A stretch of 13,103 nucleotides of DNA from an uncultured Eubacteriales bacterium (GTDB lineage: Bacteria; Bacillota; Clostridia; Oscillospirales; CAG-272), in assembly GCA_900556615.1 (NCBI GenBank), contig USPP01000012.1:1-13103 (forward strand). Reading direction: 5' to 3'. How positions within the stretch are numbered: the stretch's first letter is position 1; each line of letters begins with the position of its first letter. Below the pieces are notes generated by a model. That model saw only the letters and a program-made list of their open reading frames with translations. It was not told where the DNA came from and did no database searches. Below are positions 1-6,469 of the stretch, one piece after another. Both the position numbers and the translations under genes were made by a program.

Positions 1-152
1 TGCAGTTGCGCCGCCGGATTTTTCGTCAGACAATACAAATTGAGGAGGCAAGAGTGACTTCTCTGCCGACGAAAGTTGTGAAGTATGACGGAAAAGATGC
101 AAGCAAATGCGCAACAAAGGCGTTAGCTGTGCATTGTGCGGTGTTGCCTTAA
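1..152 (+). repeat. MITE-like dispersed repeat, copy 1 (cut by left edge)
   Basis: This stretch matches positions about 4259-4412 in the same orientation over almost its whole length, with substitutions and small indels. Runs such as GCAGTTGCGCCGCC and GATACAAATTGAGG-like blocks are shared or nearly shared. The indels are not multiples of three, for example in the T-run after the first block and near GAGTGACTT, so the repeat is not a conserved coding sequence. Its right end reads GCGGTGTTGCCTTAA, whose reverse complement nearly matches the left end of copy 2, so the complete element has terminal inverted repeats. The left terminus lies outside the window. The right end stops about 5 bases before the stop codon of the htrA-like gene, so the element may have inserted next to, or be part of, that gene's 3' end. 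Confidence 0.8.
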
Positions 153-157
153 CTCCT

Positions 158-1456
158 TCAGAGAGAAGCGCTCCCTGAATTGGTATTTACGCTTTCTGCC
201 GGCGAATATTCATCCAGTATGAGCTTTGCTTCGCTGTAGACTCCGTCTTTAAATACCGTGACGGTTATTTCATCTTCGGGAGAAAGAGCGGCGAGTATGA
301 CTTTCATTTCAGAACAGTCAGAGATATTTTCACCGTTTATCTCCGTAATGTAATCACCCTTTGAGATTCCCGCTTTATCCGCAGCGCTCCCGTCAATCAC
401 AGAGGTCACATATACGCCTTCCGATAGAAGATTCTTTATTTGTCCTACGCGGTTACCGTAAAAACGATAATAGTAATTATAGACTTCGCTTGCATCGTCG
501 CCGGAAATACCGATAGAGGCTCTGCCGCGCACATATCCATATTTTATGATATCAGCGGCAATTTCAGCGGCATCGCTTGCTGGTATACAGAAACCGAGTC
601 CTTCAATCTCTTCCGAGGCATACTTTGCGGTTACCACTCCGACCACATTCCCAGAGGAATCAAAGGCAGGACCGCCGGAATTTCCGGAATTAACAGCCGC
701 GTCAATCTGAAACATCGTTATAGGGGTACCGTCGGTATTGATTTGTCTTCCGAGCGCGCTCACAACCCCCTTGGTAAGCGAAAAAGTAAGCTCTCCGAGC
801 GGATTTCCGATAACCGTTACGTCCTGACCGACGGTCATGCTGTCGGAGGAACCGATGGTCACAGGCTTAAGGTCCGTCGTGTCTATTTTCAGTACGGCAA
901 TATCGGAAAACTCATTTTCAAAACCGATTACTTCCGCATCATATGTTTTTCCGTCTGCAAAGGTTACGGTAAACTCGGTTGATTTTTCAATTACATGATA
1001 GTTTGTGAGAATATATCCGTCTGCTCTTATAACAAATCCGGTTCCTGAACTTGCGGTTTTTGTGGTCTGACCGAAAATATTTGTGGTTATACCGTTTGCG
1101 GTTATACCTACGACACTGTCAATATTTTCCGCGTAAATTTCGGAGGGTGTTTTTTCCGAATTGTTCTTACCGGTTATCGTGATGATATTTTCGGAATTTG
1201 AGGATTTGTTTTCCGATTCGGAGCTGTCAGAGAGTTCAGGCGAAACTTCCGGCGCGCTTATATCGTTGTTCTCTCCTGTGGTGTCTGTATAAATTATCAT
1301 ATCGCCAACCGGGGTATTCGTACCTCCGCTCATGGTTTTAAGCGCCGCCCCCCAGGTCATTAAGGAAGTTACCAAAATACAGGCAGCACATACGATGACA
1401 GCGGTAACGGCGGAAATTTTTTTGCTTTCACGTTTGGTTTGCTTGTTTTCGTCCAT
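158..1456 (-). CDS. HtrA/DegP-family membrane-anchored serine protease with PDZ domain
   Basis: Encodes a 432-residue trypsin-like (S1C family) protease expected to degrade or process misfolded envelope proteins on the outer face of the membrane. Residues about 14-36 form one hydrophobic anchor after a short charged N-terminus. A Ser/Asn/Glu-rich linker (about 60-100) precedes the protease domain. The catalytic triad is visible: His154 in TNYHVIE, Asp185 in FSDIAVL and Ser260 in GNSGGP. A single C-terminal PDZ domain spans about 310-415 (GVYVTSV, KAGISKGDYI). The frame stays open upstream to position 1609, but the start at 1456 is preferred. A GAAAGGA ribosome site lies about 9 bases upstream, and the extra 51 residues do not look like an HtrA N-terminus. 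The alternative ATG at 1465 overlaps the ribosome site. The 3' end abuts the dispersed repeat. Family assignment is firm; the particular paralogue is not. Confidence 0.95.
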   Translation of the reverse strand: MDENKQTKRESKKISAVTAVIVCAACILVTSLMTWGAALKTMSGGTNTPVGDMIIYTDTTGENNDISAPEVSPELSDSSESENKSSNSENIITITGKNNSEKTPSEIYAENIDSVVGITANGITTNIFGQTTKTASSGTGFVIRADGYILTNYHVIEKSTEFTVTFADGKTYDAEVIGFENEFSDIAVLKIDTTDLKPVTIGSSDSMTVGQDVTVIGNPLGELTFSLTKGVVSALGRQINTDGTPITMFQIDAAVNSGNSGGPAFDSSGNVVGVVTAKYASEEIEGLGFCIPASDAAEIAADIIKYGYVRGRASIGISGDDASEVYNYYYRFYGNRVGQIKNLLSEGVYVTSVIDGSAADKAGISKGDYITEINGENISDCSEMKVILAALSPEDEITVTVFKDGVYSEAKLILDEYSPAESVNTNSGSASL

Positions 1457-1717
1457 AAAAATCATCCTTTCAGAAATATTCAGGCGTATATTTTTGGGGA
1501 ATCGCTGAATTAATCGGCTATACAGATTTCTGAGATGATTTTTTGAACGGCAAGGCAAAAAACGCAGGAATACGGGTAATATTTCAAGTTTTTTAACGGT
1601 GTCGGGCAATAAACCAGCCGGAAAAATCCGTTGACGATTGATTCAGGGATTCCTTAATATGAGTACGCTTTTATAATTCTGAAATAATATTACCCCGTTA
1701 TTGTGACAATGATGTGT

Positions 1718-2506
1718 TCAGACGCTGAAAAATCGCGGAAAAGCAGAAGGTTTTTTTATGGCGAAAGCATTGAAAAAAACAATAATCAGAAATATCGCAA
1801 ACGCGGCAGGAAAGGCGAATTGCAGCAGGTGTGCAAACGCGAAATCTGCCGCTGTAATCAATATGTACAGTGCAGGAACAAAAGAAAATAACCGTGCCGA
1901 AATATAAGAGAGCATCCCGATTCGTCTGCATTTTTTTCCAAAACATACCGCGCAGGCCGTAATCATAATAATCGGCAAAGCGGTCAATCTTAATATAATC
2001 GCTGCAGTAAGAGAAGAACCCATAACCGAAATGACCGCAGAACTCATAGAAAGAAAAATGAATAGAATTGAGGAAATCAGGAAAAATATGTTTAAGCTCT
2101 TTTCATCTGCCTTTCGGTACTTTTCAAAAAACCATCCGAACAGCGCATAGGGTGAAAAAAGCGATGCAGCAAGAGAAAAAACATATCCTTTTACCGAGAA
2201 ACCGCCATAATGTCGAAAAAAATATGCCGCAGCGAACGCAAAAGTACAGAAGATAAGCTCGGCCGTCAGCGTTTTGCTTAACCGGTACCCGACAGGTATC
2301 ATAATAAGACGGCAGAGGCAAAGAACCGAGGCGAAAACAGAAACCGTCTCCGTAAGGACTTCGATATTAACATGAGAAAAATTAAAAATAAAGGAATATG
2401 CAGGATAAACAACCGTCGCCAAAAGTAAGGAAATCACAAGAACAGCCGGACAGGATAGATTTATAATTTTTGCTAAAAATATATGACATTTTTCATATGG
2501 TTTCAT
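1718..2506 (-). CDS. Polytopic membrane protein of unknown function
   Basis: A 262-residue, strongly hydrophobic protein that I do not recognise. About eight candidate membrane segments can be read, roughly at residues 20-40, 52-72, 81-97, 105-126, 137-162, 166-188, 203-222 and 228-250. Short basic loops separate some of them (EKYRKADEK near 128-136, GKKCRR near 190-195). There is no obvious catalytic motif or signal peptidase site. The start is supported by an AGAGG ribosome site 5 bases upstream of the ATG. The gene lies upstream of the htrA-like gene on the same strand with a gap of about 260 bases, and diverges from spoIVB. Co-transcription with htrA is possible, but no terminator or clear promoter was found between them. 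It could be a small-molecule permease or an envelope-stress partner; the sequence alone does not decide. Confidence 0.75.
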   Translation of the reverse strand: MKPYEKCHIFLAKIINLSCPAVLVISLLLATVVYPAYSFIFNFSHVNIEVLTETVSVFASVLCLCRLIMIPVGYRLSKTLTAELIFCTFAFAAAYFFRHYGGFSVKGYVFSLAASLFSPYALFGWFFEKYRKADEKSLNIFFLISSILFIFLSMSSAVISVMGSSLTAAIILRLTALPIIMITACAVCFGKKCRRIGMLSYISARLFSFVPALYILITAADFAFAHLLQFAFPAAFAIFLIIVFFNAFAIKKPSAFPRFFSV

Positions 2507-2904
2507 TTTTACCTCTTAAGGATATCTCTAAAAATTTAATATTCATAGACGGCAAAGAGATTTTTTCGTAGTCAAAACAAAAATTCCGCAGACAGCCTAT
2601 CATTTGTCAAGGATTTTGGTAACAAATGACGGAAAACAGCTCGAACCGGATTTGGGCAGTGAATTTTTAGAGGTGCTCCTATATAAAATCACAAGCTTTT
2701 TTCGATCTGCAGGACAGATTGGAATACTTTTAATTTTAAAGTATTATATCCAATATGTCAACCAAAAATATTCATTTCCGTCGTGGAATTTTTTTCATTA
2801 CGGTTTAAACAAAAATTGTTACACATAAAAAACGCTTTCCAAGCCCAAATTAATGTTGTATCCACGGAACAGACAGGAAAAAATAAGGGGAACGGTAGAA
2901 TCAG
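2507..2904. other. Divergent intergenic region between membrane protein gene and spoIVB
   Basis: About 400 bases of AT-rich DNA separating two divergent genes, so it should hold both promoters. I could not assign either with confidence. On the minus strand a TTGACT is present (2570-2575) without a well-spaced -10. For spoIVB no convincing sigma-F or sigma-G promoter could be fixed by eye. A frame opens with TTG at 2604 and runs 74 codons, but it has no ribosome site and no recognisable domain. The clearest structure is the inverted repeat at 2719-2753. Confidence 0.5.
2719..2753. repeat. AT-rich inverted repeat upstream of spoIVB
   Basis: An inner perfect 8-bp stem (AATACTTT / AAAGTATT, loop of 7) is enclosed by TTGG...CCAA arms offset by a few bases. 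It has no GC-rich stem followed by a U-run, so it is not a typical terminator. It lies about 150 bases before the spoIVB start and could be an operator or an mRNA structure. Function is unproven. Confidence 0.4.
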
Positions 2905-3996
2905 ATGCAACAGAAAAAAAGAAAGAGAACGTCGGCTTCGGTATTAGTAAGAAAATTATGTGTTTTACTCTCAGTATTATCGCTGTTTACGGCGGTTCAA
3001 ACGACAGGATTTGCTAAAAACAGCGATTATGACGCCATGTCCGACAGAAATGAAGCTTCAAAGTATGAGGGAATGAAGCTTTGCCCGGGAGGAATGGCAT
3101 TCGGAGTAAAATTCTTTACAAAAGGGGTTCTTGTTGTCGGGATCTCTGATGTAAAGAGCGGAGAAAAAGAGACAAAACCGGCCTACGACGCCGGAATTCG
3201 GGTAAGAGATGTCATCATATCGGTTGACGGAACAGAGGTCAATAGTGTTAAAGAGTTTTCTGAAATAATTGAAAACAGCGCAGGAAAAGGACTTTTGATA
3301 AGTCTTATAAGAAACGGAAAACAGAAAGAGGTAACGCTTTATCCTTCCATTGCCGACGGAGATGGTAAATATAAAGCGGGAATGTGGCTTCGGGACAGTA
3401 CCGCAGGTATCGGTACGGTTACATTCATTGATCCGCAGACCGGAGAATTTGGAGGTCTGGGACACGGAATTTGTGATATTGATACCGGAGAACTTATGCC
3501 TCTTAAAAAAGGTACTGCTATGAAGGTCGAAATCGGCGGTGTGATTAAAGGAAAATCCGGAAAACCGGGAGAAATTAAAGGGTATTTTCTTCCGGAAAAA
3601 TGCGGAAGCGTTTTCAGTAATACCGTCTGCGGAGTGTTTGGAATCTTCACCGAACTTCCTTCCAAAATATCTGAGCCGATGAGTCTGGGATTACGCGATG
3701 AAGTGAAAGAAGGAAAAGCGCAGCTTATCTGCACTCTCGGAAACGACGGTGCAATAACCTATGATATAGAAATATCGAAGATAAACAGAAACGGCAAGGA
3801 TAACAAAAATTTTGTTGTAACGGTCACAGATAAAAAACTGATAGAACGAACGGGTGGAATTGTTCAGGGGATGAGCGGTTCGCCTATTATACAAAACGGA
3901 AAGCTAATCGGCGCAGTTACACATGTTTTGGTCAATGATCCAACAACTGGATACGGGATATTTATTGAAAATATGCTGGATTCGATGGCCGGATAA
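2905..3996 (+). CDS. spoIVB: SpoIVB peptidase (S55 family), forespore sporulation signalling protease
   Basis: A 363-residue secreted or membrane-tethered serine protease. In Bacillus, SpoIVB is made in the forespore, crosses to the intermembrane space and cleaves SpoIVFA, releasing SpoIVFB to process pro-sigma-K. An N-terminal hydrophobic segment (about 12-37) is followed by a PDZ domain (about 70-150; GIRVRDVIISVDG). The S55 domain follows with the family's typical GIGTVTFIDPQTG, GLGHGICD and GGIVQGMSGSPIIQNGK blocks. The likely triad is His187, Asp309 and Ser324, with the same 15-residue Asp-Ser spacing as in B. subtilis. Length is near that of clostridial homologues. An in-frame stop at 2896 fixes the start at 2905; the nearest purine run (AAGGGG) is unusually far, about 14 bases. 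It ends before a strong terminator. The usual neighbour spo0A does not follow. Confidence 0.95.
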   Translation: MQQKKRKRTSASVLVRKLCVLLSVLSLFTAVQTTGFAKNSDYDAMSDRNEASKYEGMKLCPGGMAFGVKFFTKGVLVVGISDVKSGEKETKPAYDAGIRVRDVIISVDGTEVNSVKEFSEIIENSAGKGLLISLIRNGKQKEVTLYPSIADGDGKYKAGMWLRDSTAGIGTVTFIDPQTGEFGGLGHGICDIDTGELMPLKKGTAMKVEIGGVIKGKSGKPGEIKGYFLPEKCGSVFSNTVCGVFGIFTELPSKISEPMSLGLRDEVKEGKAQLICTLGNDGAITYDIEISKINRNGKDNKNFVVTVTDKKLIERTGGIVQGMSGSPIIQNGKLIGAVTHVLVNDPTTGYGIFIENMLDSMAG

Positions 3997-4053
3997 ACTA
4001 TTGGGGCTGCTTCATAGCATGAATAAACTGTGAACGCCATGCGCAACTATCAC

Positions 4054-4093
4054 AAAAGCCAAGGTCAAATCAATCGATTGATCTTGGCTTTTT
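4054..4093 (+). terminator. Rho-independent terminator after spoIVB
   Basis: AAAAGCCAAGGTC pairs with GATCTTGGCTTTT (one G-U pair) and is followed by a T-rich tail. It sits about 60 bases after the spoIVB stop, which supports spoIVB being the last gene of its transcript. Confidence 0.85.
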
Positions 4094-4230
4094 GTTTCTT
4101 TTGTATAGAGCTAAGGTCAAAATTCTCAATTTAACCCAGCCCCATTTTCTGACACTGCGATATAATGAGTTCGAAAAACTTGAATTTGAAAATCACGATT
4201 TTATAAGTGGTTATCATAACTCATAGTACT

Positions 4231-4412
4231 TTAAGGCAATACCGCACAATGATTGTTGAGCAGTTGCGCCGCCAGATTTTTTTCGTCAGACGATACAAAT
4301 TGAGGAAACAAGAGTGGACTCCTCTGCCGACGAAATTGGTGAAGTATGACGGAAAGATGCAAGCATATCGCAACAAAGGCGTTAGCCGTGCACCCGGCGG
4401 TATTGTCTTAAG
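4231..4412 (+). repeat. MITE-like dispersed repeat, copy 2 (complete)
   Basis: A roughly 182-bp element bounded by imperfect terminal inverted repeats: the left end begins TTAAGGCAATACCGC and the right end is GCGGTATTGTCTTAA, with one mismatch over 15 bases. Both ends carry TTAA. The inner part matches copy 1 at 1-152. Copy 1's right terminus matches this copy's left terminus in reverse even better (20 of 21 positions), which supports a true inverted-repeat element rather than chance. No transposase is encoded, so any movement would need an enzyme in trans. A 109-codon frame reads across it from 4207, but copy 1 is frame-shifted relative to it, so coding is unlikely. Confidence 0.82.
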
Positions 4413-5150
4413 AAAAGCCTTGAAAAGAAAGGATTTTTCGCAATGTGACGTCTATATTCTTTCACACATTATTACCCTTGGTATAGTTTTTATAAGTTCA
4501 AAAGCAAGGGAAAGAACATCCCATAACAAGGTATAACAGCGTGTGGCAATCAGGAAACCGTAATGTATGTGCGAATATATTGCTTCAAAAATAACACAAT
4601 GGAAAAATTCGTTTATGACAAGAGTAATGGTTTATGGTACAAGTTGCAGGGGGATTGCTTCACTTTCATGATACCCAAGAAAACACCACAAAAAACGCTA
4701 TTTATATTACTCCTCGCAAATAAAATATGAAATGGAGAAATTACAAATGGCAAAATATAAGTCCACAAGACAGGAAACTGTCCCGCGGTGTTGTTTTCGG
4801 TATTAAAGCTATCGTTCTCTGTCGGGAGCGGCACTTGGTTTTTGACTGTCTGCCCTCTTATTGAAACCGTCTGAGATGGCCACAGACATTTTGTTTCGGG
4901 AGGTACATAATTTATTTTCAATGGGTTTGCGACTTTACCTGACCTTGTGTTCCCATTTGACAAGCTGGTTGGCATGCTCAGCCGCGGCAGGTTTCTATAA
5001 ATACCTGCGCATCGAAATAATCTTTCGCTTTTAGGATATCGGTCATTCCCGATTTCTAAATGTTTTTACGGTTTTGCTGAATTATCGAAAATTGCAAGTG
5101 ACAAACAAGCATAATTGTTGAAAATTGATATTTTTTCCTCGTTTATGTGA
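4413..5150. other. Long gene-poor region with decayed sequence
   Basis: Between the repeat and the promoter of the next gene I find no intact gene except the short TnpV-like relic at 4599-4730. A minus-strand frame of 120 codons at 4613-4975 is open, but it overlaps the relic, has no recognisable domain and shows mixed composition. A small inverted repeat GCAGGT/ACCTGC lies at 4987-5008. The region looks like the remains of one or more insertions. Confidence 0.5.
4599..4730 (+). pseudogene. Probable relic of a TnpV-like transposon-encoded gene
   Basis: An ATG opens a 43-codon frame whose first residues, MEKFVYDKSNGLWYKLQGD, resemble the start of TnpV-type proteins carried by clostridial conjugative or mobilisable transposons; I recognise this from memory of the family. 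After about residue 19 the similarity is lost and the frame ends at a TGA, far short of a full-length TnpV protein. I infer a truncated remnant of a former transposon insertion. There is no good ribosome site. A genuine short peptide gene is less likely. Confidence 0.5.
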
Positions 5151-5179
5151 TTGATTGTATGACAAACAAACTGTATAAT
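5151..5179 (+). promoter_or_regulatory. Sigma-A-type promoter for the two-module surface protein gene
   Basis: TTGATT, a 17-base spacer and a perfect TATAAT (5174-5179) precede the gene at 5249. The expected transcription start is near 5186, giving a leader of about 60 bases. A 10-base word, TGACAAACAA, occurs at 5099-5108 and again in the spacer region at 5160-5169. Confidence 0.75.
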
Positions 5180-5189
5180 ATAAATAAAT

Positions 5190-5211
5190 GAACAGTCTAT
5201 GTAGATTGTTC
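5190..5211. promoter_or_regulatory. Palindrome at the transcription start: operator or 5' stem-loop
   Basis: Arms GAACAGTCTA and TAGATTGTTC flank a central TG. The two arms match as an inverted repeat with only G-T type differences, so the transcript could also pair along the whole arm. It lies just after the -10 box, a usual place for a repressor operator. Function is inferred. Confidence 0.5.
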
Positions 5212-5248
5212 AAATGAAAAATTATACAAATCTGAAAGGATCAAAACC

Positions 5249-6439
5249 ATGAAAAAGTTACTTTCCTTTGCCCTTGTTCTGGTAATGGCGTTTACGTTCT
5301 GTACACCGATTTGCGCGGAAAACAACGACGGCATTCTGATTGCCACCGATTTTAAAGACGGAAAAACACAGTTTATCCCTCTTAATTTAGCTGCATCTTC
5401 TGCAAATATCGTCACGGTAGACGGAAATGAATGTCTCTACATTGCCACAATGAATACCGGTGCCAACAACTGGCTTGCCTATCCTATCGAAAAGACGCTT
5501 ACATCAAATAAAAACTATGTGATCGCATTTGATGTCGCCGTTCCCCAGCTTGCCGACGGCGCCACGAGCGGTACGGTAAAAATGTATTGGAGCGCAATCG
5601 TTCAGGGCGCTGGAGAATTTGCCAGCGGAGAAGCTAACAGAGCAACTATATCCGAAGTTGAGGTTCCCGTCGGAAGCTGGAAACATGTTGAATTGACTTT
5701 CACTCACGGTCTTGATTTTGGTTCGTTCGGTTTTTCCGATTGGACCAACGGAGACAACAAAAACGTAAATGCAGATTTTTATATCGATAATCTCATCGTA
5801 TGCGAAGGCAGCGAATATCAAGAGCTCAAGAAAGATTACACGCCGCGCAGCGGAAAAGCAAATCCTCCGGACGGATATCTCGTTTGTGATTTTTCCGGCG
5901 TCGGAGTAATAAGTCGTCCTGACGGCGATAAATCGGGAGTTTCCGGCGGTTACCGTAAATATGATACCAAGGATTATGACGGAAACGGCTGTGTACAGCT
6001 TAAAAGAAACAAAGATGACAATGATCTCGGATGGACAAATCAGGAGCTTACGGTTCCTTTTAATCCTGTATCAGGCAAAACCTATATAATGAAATTCAAG
6101 CTCCGTTATGTCGGATCCGAAACCGCTCCCAATACAAAATTGGATTTTTACCTTTCGAACGGTTCTTCAAAACAGGCGCTCGGCACCTCTGAACTGCAAT
6201 CCAAAGAATGGACTGAAGTAACCTATGAGTTCAAAGCTGATGGCAATTACACTTCTCTCGCCATGCTTGAACAGAAAATAAACGAACTTAACGGCTTCTT
6301 CCAATTTGACAATCTCACCATAACAGAGAAGAAAGCTTCGGCGGAAACCTCTGATCTTGAAATTTCCGCAATCGCGGTCACATTCATCGCTGCAGCGGGC
6401 ATTTGCCTTTCTGTAAAAAGAAGAAAAAAATCTGTTTAG
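5249..6439 (+). CDS. Secreted two-module (carbohydrate-binding-like) cell-surface protein
   Basis: A 396-residue exported protein. A signal peptide (about 1-23, ending near PICA) is followed by two consecutive modules of similar layout, about 28-188 and 209-361. Each ends with the pattern seen in CBM4/9-like and other galactose-binding-type beta-sandwiches: a tryptophan-led strand (SWKHVELTF; EWTEVTYEF) and then a closing strand (DFYIDNLIV; FFQFDNLTI). No catalytic domain is visible, so a glycan- or wall-binding role is inferred. The C-terminus has AETSD, a hydrophobic stretch (about 370-388) and a KRRKK tail, like a cell-wall sorting signal but without a canonical LPXTG. The start has an AAAGGA ribosome site at good spacing and a strong promoter upstream. 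It is followed after 22 bases by the lipoprotein gene, probably in one transcript. Confidence 0.8.
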   Translation: MKKLLSFALVLVMAFTFCTPICAENNDGILIATDFKDGKTQFIPLNLAASSANIVTVDGNECLYIATMNTGANNWLAYPIEKTLTSNKNYVIAFDVAVPQLADGATSGTVKMYWSAIVQGAGEFASGEANRATISEVEVPVGSWKHVELTFTHGLDFGSFGFSDWTNGDNKNVNADFYIDNLIVCEGSEYQELKKDYTPRSGKANPPDGYLVCDFSGVGVISRPDGDKSGVSGGYRKYDTKDYDGNGCVQLKRNKDDNDLGWTNQELTVPFNPVSGKTYIMKFKLRYVGSETAPNTKLDFYLSNGSSKQALGTSELQSKEWTEVTYEFKADGNYTSLAMLEQKINELNGFFQFDNLTITEKKASAETSDLEISAIAVTFIAAAGICLSVKRRKKSV

Positions 6440-6454
6440 ACAACGAATATCCTG

Positions 6455-6469
6455 AACGGCTATGGGCAA
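6455..6469 (+). repeat. 15-bp direct repeat, left copy
   Basis: AACGGCTATGGGCAA, which includes the ATG of the following lipoprotein gene, is repeated exactly at 7907-7921. The flanking bases differ on both sides. Confidence 0.7.

Noticed and set aside
440..982. 180-codon plus-strand frame
   Set aside because: Antisense shadow of the htrA-like gene, whose catalytic motifs are intact on the other strand.
1457..1609. 51-codon N-terminal extension of the htrA-like protein
   Set aside because: A good ribosome site precedes the ATG at 1456, and the extension would place a basic segment before the membrane anchor without resembling HtrA N-termini.
2604..2828. 74-codon plus-strand frame starting with TTG
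   Set aside because: No ribosome site, no recognisable domain, and it spans the AT-rich inverted repeat upstream of spoIVB.
4207..4536. 109-codon plus-strand frame across the repeat
   Set aside because: Copy 1 of the repeat carries indels that are not multiples of three relative to this frame, there is no ribosome site, and the frame runs through the inverted-repeat ends.
4613..4975. 120-codon minus-strand frame
   Set aside because: Mixed composition without domain or signal, no clear ribosome site, and it overlaps the TnpV-like relic on the other strand. It might be a decayed gene but I cannot support it.
4987..5008. GCAGGT/ACCTGC inverted repeat
   Set aside because: Only 6 bp with a 10-base loop and no adjacent gene or T-run, so not called as a terminator.
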